Of a stretch of DNA of 64,000 nt, positions 17,282-26,085 are shown in pieces. The stretch comes from Alicyclobacillus mali NBRC 102425 (GTDB lineage: Bacteria > Bacillota > Bacilli > Alicyclobacillales > Alicyclobacillaceae), in assembly GCF_001570745.1 (NCBI RefSeq), contig NZ_BCSG01000004.1, positions 62,001 through 126,000 of the forward strand. The letters run 5' to 3'. The translations under genes and the position numbers were made by a program. The notes beneath the pieces were generated by a model that was not told the DNA's origin, did no database searches, and saw only the letters and a program-made list of their open reading frames with translations. Numbering within the stretch: position 1 is the first letter of the stretch; every line of letters begins with the position of its first letter.

Positions 17282-19369
17282 ATGCGATTTTGGAAACGCG
17301 AAGAACTGACTGAAGAGGAACGCCGCTGGCGCAAGCGCCAGTTTCGCATGCACGTGATTTACGCCATGACCTTTCTTTCGTTCACGAGCCTTGTGCTGCG
17401 CGCCGCGTACGTGCAGATCTCGAATGGAAAGGCGTATCGACAGGCTGAACTCAGCATTCCCAAGGCGCGCATCCCGGTTCTCCCGCAGCGCGGCTGGATC
17501 TACGATGCCAACGGTCAGGTCCTGGCGTGGGATAAACCATCCCTGTCCATCGTGATGAACCGGTATTCGACCACCTCAGATGCGACGTACAGGCGGCTCG
17601 CCGCCGCGCTGGCGCCCGTGTTGCACCAGACGCCCCAGGCGCTCTACAGCCTGATGAAGTCAAATACCGACTCGATTCAGGTGACCCTCGCAAGCGACGT
17701 GTCGCTCAGCCAGGTGGCCTACGTGGTGGAACACCAGTCCGAGCTCCCCGGCGTGCAGGTGATCCAGGACTACATCCGCGAGTATCCTTTCGGCGATCTC
17801 GCCGGGCAGGTGCTCGGGTACGTCGGTGCCATCACCGCCGAGAACGTGAGCAGGTACAAGGGATATCTGTACAGCCAGAAGGTCGGGGAGACCGGCGTGG
17901 AGGAGCAGTACGAGTCTGTCCTTCAGGGCAAGCCCGGCTACGAACTCGTGACCATCAACAGCGCCGGCAATGCCATCGCGCAGGCGGGGGAGATCCCGCC
18001 GAAGAACGGCGAAAACCTCCAGCTCACGCTCGACGGACACGAACAGGCGTGTGCGCAGATGATCATGCAGGACATGATCCAAAAAGCGAGCAACAAAAAC
18101 GCGGTGGAAAACGCTGCGGCCGTCATGCTCGACGTGAAGACGGGCGGCGTCATTGCCATGGTCAGCTACCCGTATTTAGATCCCAACTGGTTCACGCTGG
18201 GCACGCTCGGTCAACACGCGCACTACGTGTCGAACTCGGGGGCACAGGTGAACAACGCCATCGCGATGATCAACTATCCGGGATCGACGGTAAAGCCAGC
18301 GAACCTGTTGACCGCGATGAAGGCGGGCCTCGTGAATCCGCAGACCACCATCCAGGATGACGGGTACATCTACATCGGGAAGTCGCGCAAGAACGAGGAC
18401 GAGGGATTCGCGTTCGGCGCCGTGGATCCCGTCGAGGCGCTGACGGTGTCGAGCGACGTGTTCTTCTACGAGGTCGGGCTGTGGCTCGGCAAGTGGTTCG
18501 GATCGAGCCCGACGCAGGGCGGGTCCTGGCCGGCGCAGGACGGATCGTACCAACACTATCTCAATACGGATCTGGCGAAGGGCATGAACGCGCTGTTTCA
18601 GGGTGAGGCGGACTTTGGCCTCGGTTACAAGACCGGCATCGACCTGCCGTACGAGAACGACGGCGCTTTTTATATCCTCGACTCGCGCCAGGGAAATCGG
18701 CAGGTCGCGTACGATTTGAAGGCGAGCGAGCGGTCCATCGCCAAGACGGGGGAATACGCGAACTACGGATCACCGGCGAGTTTGGCGGATGCCGCCATTG
18801 GCCAGTCGCAGATGTTCACGCCGCTTCAACTCGCGGAATACGCGCTCGCGCTTGCCAATCGCGGAGTCCGCCTGACACCGCACGTCTTGCAGGCGGCATA
18901 CGGGCCGAACGGCACGCCGACGAACGGCGCCAAGCCCGTGTCCACGGCGAAGCCGAAGGTGGCTGGTCGGTTAGACGCGCCGAATTGGCAGTGGAATCTC
19001 GTGGAGCGCGGCATGATAGGCGTGACGTCGAATCCAAACGGCACGGCGTACGGCGCGTTCGCGGGAGCTCCGTATCAGGTGGCGGGCAAGACGGGTACGG
19101 CGCAGATCATGCTCGGGGGCAAGCCGACCGACAACTCGGTCTTCATCTGTTATGCGCCGGCAAACAATCCGCAGGTCGCGGTGGCTGTGATGGCGCCGGG
19201 CGGAGGGTACGGCGCCCAGTTTTCGGCCGTGATCGCGCGGCAAATGCTGGACGCGTACTTCAACGAGCATCACGCGCCGTTCATGCCGAAGAGCGGGTGG
19301 ACAGACACCTCCATCCCGGCGAACTGGAAGTCCTCGCCGGCGTATCAAATCCCGGAGCAAAGTCCGTAA
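17282..19369 (+). CDS. class B penicillin-binding protein (PBP2-like transpeptidase)
   Basis: This 695-residue peptidoglycan transpeptidase has a short cytoplasmic N-terminus, one membrane anchor (about residues 25-45), a dimerisation/pedestal domain and a C-terminal transpeptidase domain. The active-site set is complete: S335-x-x-K in PGSTVKPAN, S-x-D in SSDVFFYEVG, and KTG in VAGKTGTAQ. QRGWIYDANGQVLAWDKP is the usual PBP2 opening of the pedestal. PBP2-type enzymes work with a SEDS polymerase in elongation or sporulation; no SEDS gene is nearby. ATG 17282 follows GACGAGGTTATGGT; an upstream in-frame start at 17213 would add an unlikely 23-residue extension. Confidence 0.92.
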   Translation: MRFWKREELTEEERRWRKRQFRMHVIYAMTFLSFTSLVLRAAYVQISNGKAYRQAELSIPKARIPVLPQRGWIYDANGQVLAWDKPSLSIVMNRYSTTSDATYRRLAAALAPVLHQTPQALYSLMKSNTDSIQVTLASDVSLSQVAYVVEHQSELPGVQVIQDYIREYPFGDLAGQVLGYVGAITAENVSRYKGYLYSQKVGETGVEEQYESVLQGKPGYELVTINSAGNAIAQAGEIPPKNGENLQLTLDGHEQACAQMIMQDMIQKASNKNAVENAAAVMLDVKTGGVIAMVSYPYLDPNWFTLGTLGQHAHYVSNSGAQVNNAIAMINYPGSTVKPANLLTAMKAGLVNPQTTIQDDGYIYIGKSRKNEDEGFAFGAVDPVEALTVSSDVFFYEVGLWLGKWFGSSPTQGGSWPAQDGSYQHYLNTDLAKGMNALFQGEADFGLGYKTGIDLPYENDGAFYILDSRQGNRQVAYDLKASERSIAKTGEYANYGSPASLADAAIGQSQMFTPLQLAEYALALANRGVRLTPHVLQAAYGPNGTPTNGAKPVSTAKPKVAGRLDAPNWQWNLVERGMIGVTSNPNGTAYGAFAGAPYQVAGKTGTAQIMLGGKPTDNSVFICYAPANNPQVAVAVMAPGGGYGAQFSAVIARQMLDAYFNEHHAPFMPKSGWTDTSIPANWKSSPAYQIPEQSP

Positions 19370-19459
19370 GGGTTGGAAATAGGTGGCGTGCGGCGGTGAG
19401 CATGAAGCCGCGCGTGCGTGGGACACTTCACTTGACGAAGTTTCGGCGGAGGTGTCCCG

Positions 19460-20104
19460 ATGAATGCAAGGCGGCTTCTCCTCATCCAGGTGATCATCCT
19501 CGTGGTCATCCTCGCGGCTGGGTTCGTGGGGTATTACTTCTATCACCAGTCGACGCTCTATCTGAAGACGGACGACGCGCAGGTGACAGGGCGACAGATT
19601 GTCATCACGGCGCCAGCCTCCGGTGAACTCACCTCATGGAACGGAACCGAAGGCGCGCAGTTTTCGGCCGGAGATGTGATTGGCACCATTTCGGTGCCGG
19701 GGGCGAAGGGCGCATCGGCCAGTGTGACCGCGCCGGAGACCTCCACGATTGTCCAGAATCAGGCGGTGAACCATGAGTTCGTCGCCGCCGGCACGCCTCT
19801 CGCGTACGCGTACAACCTGAATGACCTCTGGGTGACGGCGAACGTCAAGGAGACGGACATCAATGACGTGCACGTCGGCCAGAACGTGGACGTCTACGTG
19901 GACGCGTTCCCGGGCACGTCCTTCCAAGGTGTTGTACAGCAGATTGGCCTCGCGACCGCGGCCACGTTTTCCCTTTTGCCTCAGACGAACAACAACGCGA
20001 ACTTCACCAAGGTGACCCAGGTCATCCCGGTGCGTATTCGGCTGCAGACGTACACAGGTCAACTCGTGCCGGGGATGAGCGCGACGGTGCGCATTCACAA
20101 GTAA
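19460..20104 (+). CDS. EmrA/HlyD-type membrane fusion protein, short form
   Basis: This 214-residue protein has an N-terminal signal-anchor (LLLIQVIILVVILAAGFVGYY) followed by a biotinyl-lipoyl-like hybrid domain (TDDAQVTGRQIVITAPASGEL) and a beta-barrel domain (DLWVTANVKETDINDVHVGQNV). It lacks the long alpha-helical hairpin of Gram-negative EmrA, which is expected in a cell without an outer membrane. ATG 19460 has GGCGGAGGTG upstream. It is 12 bp before the DHA2 transporter and should form one export unit with it. The substrate is unknown, and I see no adjacent MarR- or TetR-type regulator. Confidence 0.9.
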   Translation: MNARRLLLIQVIILVVILAAGFVGYYFYHQSTLYLKTDDAQVTGRQIVITAPASGELTSWNGTEGAQFSAGDVIGTISVPGAKGASASVTAPETSTIVQNQAVNHEFVAAGTPLAYAYNLNDLWVTANVKETDINDVHVGQNVDVYVDAFPGTSFQGVVQQIGLATAATFSLLPQTNNNANFTKVTQVIPVRIRLQTYTGQLVPGMSATVRIHK

Positions 20105-20116
20105 GGGGGTGGGCGC

Positions 20117-21802
20117 ATGCAGGGCGAACGGACCATTGCCGGCCGCCCGCTCGAGCCGGGGCCGGGCGGGCCCACGGGGGAGCCGGTGGTGCACAAGGGC
20201 CCCATCCTCTTCTCGCTCATCCTGGGGGCGTTTGCGGCCATTTTGAATCAAACGCTGTTGAACGTCGCGGTGCCGAAGCTCATGGCCGATTTCAACGTGT
20301 CCGCGAGCACGGTGCAGTGGCTGTCGACGGCCTACCTTTTGACCAACGGCATCGTCATTCCGATGACGGCGTTCCTCATTGGCACGTTCACCACGCGCCA
20401 GTTGTTTCTTGGGGCCATGTTCATTTTCGGCGTCGGAACGCTCCTGTGTGCGTTGGCGCCCGATTTCCCCGTGATGCTCATCGGGCGAATTGTCCAGGCG
20501 GCTGGAGCAGGCATCATGATGCCGCTCATGATGACCGTCATTCTGAACCTGTATCCGCCGGAGACGCGCGGCCGCGCCATGGGCACCATCGGCATCGCGA
20601 TGTTCTTTGCGCCCGCGGTCGGCCCGACGCTGTCCGGCTGGATTGTGCAGAATTACTCGTGGCGCGTGCTGTTTTACATCGTGCTGCCCGTCGCCGTGAT
20701 CGATCTCGTCGTGGCGTCCGTCTTCCTCAAGAATGTCACGGAGCGCACGTTCCCGAAGTTTGAGTTCTGGAGCTTCGCGGCATCCACCATTGGGCTTGGG
20801 GCCCTCTTGTATGGCTTCAGCGAGGCGGGTAACAAGGGCTGGGGGGCGGCGGAAGTCCTGGTGAGCATTGTGCTCGGCGTGGTATTTCTGATCCTGTTTG
20901 TCGTCCGAGAACTGACGTCGGATCACCCGCTCCTGAACCTGCGCGTCTTTCGATACGGCGGCTTCACCATCGCGGCCATCGTGAGCTGTGTGGCGAACAT
21001 GGCGATGTTTGGCGGTTCGCTCCTCACGCCCATCTACGTGCAGGACGTGCGCGGCTATTCGGCGCTGGACTCCGGTTTGATCCTGCTGCCTGGAGCCATC
21101 CTGATGGGCATTATGTCGCCCATCTCCGGCGCGTTGCTCGATAAAATCGGGATTCGGCCGCTCGCCATCGTGGGACTTGTCATCACGGTCGTCACGACGT
21201 GGGAGTTGAGCCGCGTCAACCTGCAAACGCCGCTCCGTGACATCATGTGGATCTACACGCTTCGCATGTTCGGGCTGAGCTTCATCATGATGACCATCAT
21301 GACGGCCGGGTTGAATCACCTGCCGCGGCAGTACAACAGCCACGGCACGGCGGCGGCCAACACGGTGCGGACCATTGCGGCGTCGCTCGGCACGTCGCTT
21401 CTTATCACCATCATGACGGATCGATCCAACATGCACTACCAGCAGCTCGTCGATTCGGTGAACATGAACAATCCATTCCTGAACATCACGCTGTCCCAGT
21501 TCGCGCAGACGCTTCAGGCGATGGCGTCCATGACGATGGAACAGGCGCAGGCCGTGGTCACCTATCTGATGTACGGCCAGGCGCAACTCCTCTCCACCGT
21601 GGAGGGCATCGACGACAGCTTTCTGGTGGCGGCTGGAATTGCGCTTGTGGCGCTCGCCATGTCGTTCTTCTTGCGCAACGTCAAGCGGACCGGCGCGTCT
21701 GCACAAGCGCCGACGGAGGCGGCGCCACCCGCGGTGGCCGAAGGCTCGCGTCGCAGGGTGGCCGTCGTTCGCAGGACACTTCGACCTCGGCCCGAGGCAT
21801 AG
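20117..21802 (+). CDS. DHA2-family (EmrB/QacA-like) major facilitator drug exporter
   Basis: This 561-residue transporter has about 14 membrane helices. LNQTLLNVAVPKLMADFN in helix 1, WLSTAYLLTNGIVIPMTAFL and GRIVQAAGAGIMMPLMMTVI (motif C region) are DHA2 signatures, and ETRGRAMGTIG is the motif A-like loop. It uses the proton gradient to export lipophilic compounds together with the fusion protein encoded 12 bp upstream. The C-terminal tail is Arg- and Ala-rich and cytoplasmic. The start ATG has GGGGGTGGG at 20105-20113. Export of a lipid or an amphiphile is as possible as drug efflux. Confidence 0.92.
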   Translation: MQGERTIAGRPLEPGPGGPTGEPVVHKGPILFSLILGAFAAILNQTLLNVAVPKLMADFNVSASTVQWLSTAYLLTNGIVIPMTAFLIGTFTTRQLFLGAMFIFGVGTLLCALAPDFPVMLIGRIVQAAGAGIMMPLMMTVILNLYPPETRGRAMGTIGIAMFFAPAVGPTLSGWIVQNYSWRVLFYIVLPVAVIDLVVASVFLKNVTERTFPKFEFWSFAASTIGLGALLYGFSEAGNKGWGAAEVLVSIVLGVVFLILFVVRELTSDHPLLNLRVFRYGGFTIAAIVSCVANMAMFGGSLLTPIYVQDVRGYSALDSGLILLPGAILMGIMSPISGALLDKIGIRPLAIVGLVITVVTTWELSRVNLQTPLRDIMWIYTLRMFGLSFIMMTIMTAGLNHLPRQYNSHGTAAANTVRTIAASLGTSLLITIMTDRSNMHYQQLVDSVNMNNPFLNITLSQFAQTLQAMASMTMEQAQAVVTYLMYGQAQLLSTVEGIDDSFLVAAGIALVALAMSFFLRNVKRTGASAQAPTEAAPPAVAEGSRRRVAVVRRTLRPRPEA

Positions 21803-21834
21803 CGGGCGTGCGCCCAATCAAGCGGCCGGGCGGA

Positions 21835-22629
21835 TTATGAGCGGGCGGCGCTCTGCGATGCTGCGGCCGTCCGCCGGACGCGCGCCAGTGCCTGTGCCGC
21901 GCGCGCCCAACCTGACGGATTGCCGATGTCAAATCGTTCCCCGGCCAGGCACTGCGCGTACACGCCATCCGGCAGAAGAAGACGAATGGCGTCCGTCAAC
22001 TGGATCTCGCCGCTCGCATCGGGCGCCGCCTCGGACAACGCGTCGAAGATGCGCGGCTGAAACGCATATCGCCCCACCATGGCGACATTGGACGGCGCCT
22101 GCGTCGGCTCCGGTTTTTCCACGACTTCCACCACGCGCGCTCCTTCGTACAATCCGACCATGCCATACTGGTGCACTTCGTCGGGCGGGACCTTCTGCGT
22201 TCCCACGAGTGCGGCCCACGATGCGGGTGCGTTCCGCCCCAGCGCGAGGAGGGCGGGTGTCTCGGCGAAGAACAGCTCGTCCGGCAAGAGGACGTAAAAC
22301 GGCTCCTCTCCTACAGCGTCTTTCGCACTCCACACCGCGTGTCCGAGGCCGAGCGGCCGTTCCTGGACCACAAACTGGATTTCCGGCACTTCACCTTTGC
22401 TCGCTCGCAGCTCTTTCGCCCAGTTTTGCACGAAGTCCACGAGCATCCTTTTTCCCGGATGGATCACGACAATCACGCGCGCCACCTTGGACATACGCGC
22501 CTCCTCAAGCCCGAATGCGATGGCGGGCGTGTCCAGGATGGGGAACATCTCCTTTGGAATCCACAGTGTCGCCGGTCGCAGCCTCGTACCTAGACCTGCG
22601 GCCGGAATGACGGCGCAGCCAATGTGCAT
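21835..22629 (-). CDS. galU: UTP-glucose-1-phosphate uridylyltransferase
   Basis: This 264-residue nucleotidyltransferase makes UDP-glucose from UTP and glucose-1-phosphate, for glycolipid and wall sugar synthesis. Its motifs are VIPAAGLGTRLRPAT (nucleotide loop), PKEMFPILDTPAI, ERPLGLGHAVWSAKD and EVVEKPEPTQAPSNVAMVGRY, as in Bacillus GtaB. It is slightly shorter than the usual 290 residues because the C-terminus is trimmed. ATG 22629 is chosen with GAGGAGAGG upstream. It is transcribed divergently from the YkcB-like glycosyltransferase, and the region between them carries a notable repeat array. The convergent MFS gene ends 32 bp away. Confidence 0.92.
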   Translation of the reverse strand: MHIGCAVIPAAGLGTRLRPATLWIPKEMFPILDTPAIAFGLEEARMSKVARVIVVIHPGKRMLVDFVQNWAKELRASKGEVPEIQFVVQERPLGLGHAVWSAKDAVGEEPFYVLLPDELFFAETPALLALGRNAPASWAALVGTQKVPPDEVHQYGMVGLYEGARVVEVVEKPEPTQAPSNVAMVGRYAFQPRIFDALSEAAPDASGEIQLTDAIRLLLPDGVYAQCLAGERFDIGNPSGWARAAQALARVRRTAAASQSAARS

Positions 22630-22690
22630 CGGTCTCAACCTCTCCTCGCCATCCAAGTTGTTGCCATCACCGCCATCTTGCTCTCCGAGC

Positions 22691-22786
22691 CTGAAACGGG
22701 CCTGAACCGAGGCTGAAACGCTGTTGAACGGCTGCGTTCAGCGGCGCCCTCAGGATCCTTTCAGCTTGCGCTCAAACGCGATTCAG
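22691..22786. promoter_or_regulatory. array of 11-bp-spaced CTGAA repeats (response-regulator-like operator)
   Basis: On the plus strand CTGAAA, CTGAAC, CTGAAA and TTGAAC begin at 22691, 22702, 22713 and 22724, exactly 11 bp apart. On the minus strand similar units end at 22741, 22753, 22764, 22775 and 22786 (CTGAA, CTGAG, CTGAA, TTGAG, CTGAA), spaced 12, 11, 11 and 11 bp. Direct repeats at one helical turn are the footprint of tandem OmpR/PhoB-family regulators such as PhoP. The array could control galU, the YkcB-like operon or both. Confidence 0.72.
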
Positions 22787-22826
22787 GTTGTTCGCGCATG
22801 ATGTCCACGCAACGACACGAGCACAG

Positions 22827-25052
22827 ATGGGGAGTGGAGTGGCATTGGAGACCAAGCGCCGATGGACCTGGGACAGGAGCGTGCTCGCACTTATCGCGGC
22901 CGTGGCCCTGTTCCTCAATCTGTACGCGCTCAACAAGGAGGGCTACGCGAACGAGTACTACGCTGCGGCCGTGCGCAGCATGCTGGAGAGTTGGCACAAC
23001 TTCTTCTTCGCCTCGTTCGATCCCGGCGGCTTCATCACCATCGACAAGCCGCCTCTTGACTTTTGGATTCAGGCTGCATTCGCTTACGTGTTCGGCTTTC
23101 ACGGCTGGGCTCTCATCCTGCCGCAGGCGCTGGCGGATGTGGGCTCCGTGCTGCTGATGTTCACGCTGGTCAAGCGTCACTTTGGCAAGGTGGCGGGTCT
23201 CATCGCGTCGGCCGCCATGGCGCTCACGCCCATTGCCGTCGCGGTGAGCCGCACCAATCAGGTGGACGGGATGCTGGTGTTTCTCATGCTCCTCGCCACC
23301 TGGTTCCTGTTCCGCGCCATCGAGACGAACCGCCTGCGCCCGCTGATAGGCGTCGCCGTCATGGAGGGGCTCGCGTTTAACACGAAGATGATGGAGGCCT
23401 ACCTCATCCTGCCTGCCATCTACGCGGGCTACTTCGTCGCGTGCAAACTTCCCTGGCGCAGGAAACTCGCCTACCTCGGCGTCATGACGGCGCTCCTCGG
23501 CGCGATTTCGTTCAGTTGGGCGACCGTGGTGCAACTGACGCCTGCGAGCGAGCGCCCTTACGTAGGCAGCACCACCGACAACAACGAATTCACGCTCATC
23601 TTTGGTTACAACGGCGTGAACCGGCTCACGGGCAACATGGGAGTCGGCGGACGAAATTTCAGGATGGAGTTCGGCCGTTTCCCCGGCGCGGGCGAATTCG
23701 GACGCCGCTTCACGCAGGGCGCGGGTGGATTTCCGGGCGGCGCCTTCCCGGGCTCGAGTTCGGCCGGCAGTCAAAGCGCGGGGCAAGGCGGGGCAGGCCG
23801 GGCCTTCGGCGGATCGGGCGCAGGATTCCCAGGCGGCCAGGGCAGTCAGGCGCCGTTCCCGTTTGGCAGCGGCGAGTTTCGCCGAGCGTTCGGGACGGGC
23901 GGCTACGTCCATCGCTTTGGCGACGGCTTCGGCGGTGGCTTTGGTGGCGGCGGCTTTGGTGGCGGCGGCTTTGGCGGCGGTGGCATGTTCGACACCGGCA
24001 CGCGCGGCGTCCTGCGCCTCTTCCAGGCCCAACTCGGGCCGCAGATCGGCTGGCTTTTGCCCATCGCCTGCCTCGCCCTTGTGCCGCTGCTTCGCAACGT
24101 GCGCTGGAAGCGGCGCCGCGAGCTGACGGATGCCGAGCGGGCGACCCTCTTCTGGGCCGCGTGGCTCATCCCTGTCGGCGCGTTCTTCAGCGTCGCGGGG
24201 TTCTTCCACCAGTACTACCTCATCACGCTGGCGCCTGCCATCGCCGCGCTGGTCGGGGCGGGGCTCGTGGCGATGTGGCGCGACTTCCGGGCGGGTGGCC
24301 GCTGGAAGTGGTACTTGCTCGGCGTGGTTTTGCTCGATCTCGTCTACGAGTGCCTGATGGTCCGCAGCTATCCGACGGTGCGCGTCGCGCTCATCGCGGT
24401 GACGGTCGCGCTGGCGGCTTTCTCGGCGGCGCTTTTGTTCCTTCCGCGGCTGTCTTTGCGCTGGCGGCGCGCGGGCGCCGTCATCGGACTCCTCTCCCTC
24501 CTCGCCGTGCCGGGGTACTGGTCGCTGACGCCCGCACGCTACGGGGTAAACGGCACGATGCCCGCGGCGGGTCCGGCGGGATCGACGAGCGGTGGCATGG
24601 GGGTTGCGGGCCGGACGAGCGAGAACGACAACGTCGCGCAGTATGAGAAGCTCATTCGCTACCTGGTGGCGCACTACCGGCCGTCCAAGGGATCGTTCCT
24701 CGTGGCGACGCTGAACGCCCAGCCCGCAGAGCCCATCATCATCGCGACAGGTCTGCCGGTGATGGCGATGGGAGGCTTCTCGGGATCCGACGGGGCGATG
24801 ACCGTCGCGAAGCTCGAGCAGCTATGCGAGGAGGGCAAGGTGAAGTACTTCCTCCTCGACGGCGGCGGTGGCTTCGGCGGGCGAGGCAACAGCCAGATCG
24901 TCACCTGGATCGAAAAGCACTGCAAGCTCGTGTCGGCGAGCGCGTGGGGCGGCGTGTCGTCGAGTTCGGCGGCGAGTCGCGGTGGCTTTGGCGGATTCGG
25001 CGGCATGGGGGGGCTTGAACTGTATGTCTACACAGGTAACGCCCAGTCGTGA
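22827..25052 (+). CDS. YkcB-like membrane glycosyltransferase (PMT/ArnT superfamily, GT-C fold)
   Basis: This protein of about 741 residues has some 11 membrane helices. The N-terminal YANEYYAAAVRSMLESWHNFF and DPGGFITIDKPPLDFWIQA are characteristic of the Bacillus YkcB group, which uses polyprenyl-linked sugars on the outer membrane face. A large Gly-rich insert (about residues 270-390) lies in an extracytoplasmic loop. The soluble C-terminal domain ends with YLVAHYRPSKGSFLVATL and another Gly-rich patch. The start is ambiguous: ATG 22827 is used here, but GTG 22839, with GGGGAG just upstream, has the better ribosome site. It overlaps the YkcC-like GT2 gene by 29 bp, and that partner probably makes its lipid-linked sugar donor. 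Confidence 0.88.
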   Translation: MGSGVALETKRRWTWDRSVLALIAAVALFLNLYALNKEGYANEYYAAAVRSMLESWHNFFFASFDPGGFITIDKPPLDFWIQAAFAYVFGFHGWALILPQALADVGSVLLMFTLVKRHFGKVAGLIASAAMALTPIAVAVSRTNQVDGMLVFLMLLATWFLFRAIETNRLRPLIGVAVMEGLAFNTKMMEAYLILPAIYAGYFVACKLPWRRKLAYLGVMTALLGAISFSWATVVQLTPASERPYVGSTTDNNEFTLIFGYNGVNRLTGNMGVGGRNFRMEFGRFPGAGEFGRRFTQGAGGFPGGAFPGSSSAGSQSAGQGGAGRAFGGSGAGFPGGQGSQAPFPFGSGEFRRAFGTGGYVHRFGDGFGGGFGGGGFGGGGFGGGGMFDTGTRGVLRLFQAQLGPQIGWLLPIACLALVPLLRNVRWKRRRELTDAERATLFWAAWLIPVGAFFSVAGFFHQYYLITLAPAIAALVGAGLVAMWRDFRAGGRWKWYLLGVVLLDLVYECLMVRSYPTVRVALIAVTVALAAFSAALLFLPRLSLRWRRAGAVIGLLSLLAVPGYWSLTPARYGVNGTMPAAGPAGSTSGGMGVAGRTSENDNVAQYEKLIRYLVAHYRPSKGSFLVATLNAQPAEPIIIATGLPVMAMGGFSGSDGAMTVAKLEQLCEEGKVKYFLLDGGGGFGGRGNSQIVTWIEKHCKLVSASAWGGVSSSSAASRGGFGGFGGMGGLELYVYTGNAQS
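23925..23984 (+). repeat. 15-bp-period GFGGG coding repeat
   Basis: Sixty bases encode about four GFGGG units in near-identical 15-bp steps, within a wider Gly-rich insert from about 23640 to 23990. The repeats stay in frame. They lie in a predicted extracytoplasmic loop of the YkcB-like protein. Confidence 0.85.
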
Positions 25053-26085
25053 GTGGCCTCGCGGGCAGGCGCACACGGTCAGCTCGGTCCTTCCGGGCGA
25101 CGTGGGCCTGCCCGGAGGCCGGCGCCCACAAGGCCGCAACCTCCTCTCCGTGGTCGTCCCGGTGTTCAACGAGGAGGACGTAATCCTCACGACGCACGAG
25201 CGGCTGACGTCGGTGCTCGACGGGCTCCCTCTGTCGTGGGAGCTCCTGTACGTGGACGACGGCAGCAACGACGCCTCTCCTGTGCTGCTCGACAAGCTGG
25301 CGGAAGGAGATTCGCGCGTGCGCGTCATTCACTTCGCGCGCAACTTCGGCCACCAACTGGCGATCACGGCCGGGATCGACGCGGCCATGGGCGACGCCGT
25401 GGTCGTGATCGACGCGGATCTGCAGGACCCGCCGGACCTCATCCCCGAGCTCGTCGCCAAGTGGCGCGAGGGGTACGATGTCGTGTTGGCGCGCCGAGCC
25501 ATCCGCTTTGGCGAGACGTGGTTCAAGCGCGCGACGGCGGCGGCCTTTTACCGGGTGCTGAATCGCATGACGGACGTGGAAATTCCGGTGGACGTGGGCG
25601 ACTTTCGGCTGATGGACCGAAAGGTGTGCGACGTGCTCCGGGCACTGCCCGAGCACCGCAGGTTCGTGCGCGGGCTCGTGGCCTGGATGGGCTTCCGCCA
25701 GGCCGAGGTGGAGTACGTCCGCCAACCCCGCTTCGCCGGCGAATCCAAGTATCCGCTTCGCAGGATGATGCGTCTGGCGTCGGACGCGGTGACGTCGTTT
25801 TCCACGCGCCCGCTTGGCTGGCCGCTTTACGCGGGTGCGGTGGCAGGCCTGTTGGGACTCCTCGCTTTCGCGGCGTTCGCGGCGCTCTTTGCCGCGAGCG
25901 GGAAGATGATGGACGTGATGGCGCTCGTGCTTTCGGGGGTGGTGGTCTGCACGAGCGCCGTGCTGGTCTCGGTCGGACTTCTCGGGCTCTACGTGGGCAA
26001 CGTCCTCGACGAGGTTCGCGGTCGGCCTCTCTATATTGTCGATCGCGCCGTGGGCTTGCGGAGGGAGGCTTCTCCGCGTGAGTGA
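25024..26085 (+). CDS. YkcC/GtrB-like polyprenyl-phosphate glycosyltransferase (GT2)
   Basis: This 353-residue protein has a DPM1-like GT2 domain (residues about 45-275) and two C-terminal membrane helices. LSVVVPVFNEEDVI, ELLYVDDGSNDASP, VVVIDADLQDPPDLIPE (DxD) and PVDVGDFRLMDRK are the catalytic motifs. Enzymes of this group transfer a sugar from a nucleotide donor to undecaprenyl phosphate on the cytoplasmic side. The ATG lies inside the end of the YkcB-like gene with a G-rich site (25010-25016). Its own 3' end overlaps the following GT-C gene by 8 bp. The three genes form one glycosylation operon. Confidence 0.9.
   Translation: MSTQVTPSREWPRGQAHTVSSVLPGDVGLPGGRRPQGRNLLSVVVPVFNEEDVILTTHERLTSVLDGLPLSWELLYVDDGSNDASPVLLDKLAEGDSRVRVIHFARNFGHQLAITAGIDAAMGDAVVVIDADLQDPPDLIPELVAKWREGYDVVLARRAIRFGETWFKRATAAAFYRVLNRMTDVEIPVDVGDFRLMDRKVCDVLRALPEHRRFVRGLVAWMGFRQAEVEYVRQPRFAGESKYPLRRMMRLASDAVTSFSTRPLGWPLYAGAVAGLLGLLAFAAFAALFAASGKMMDVMALVLSGVVVCTSAVLVSVGLLGLYVGNVLDEVRGRPLYIVDRAVGLRREASPRE

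Noticed and set aside
21803-21834. GGGCG/CGCCC mini-hairpin between the MFS gene and galU
   Set aside because: The loop is only two bases and no T-run follows, so it is not supported as a terminator.
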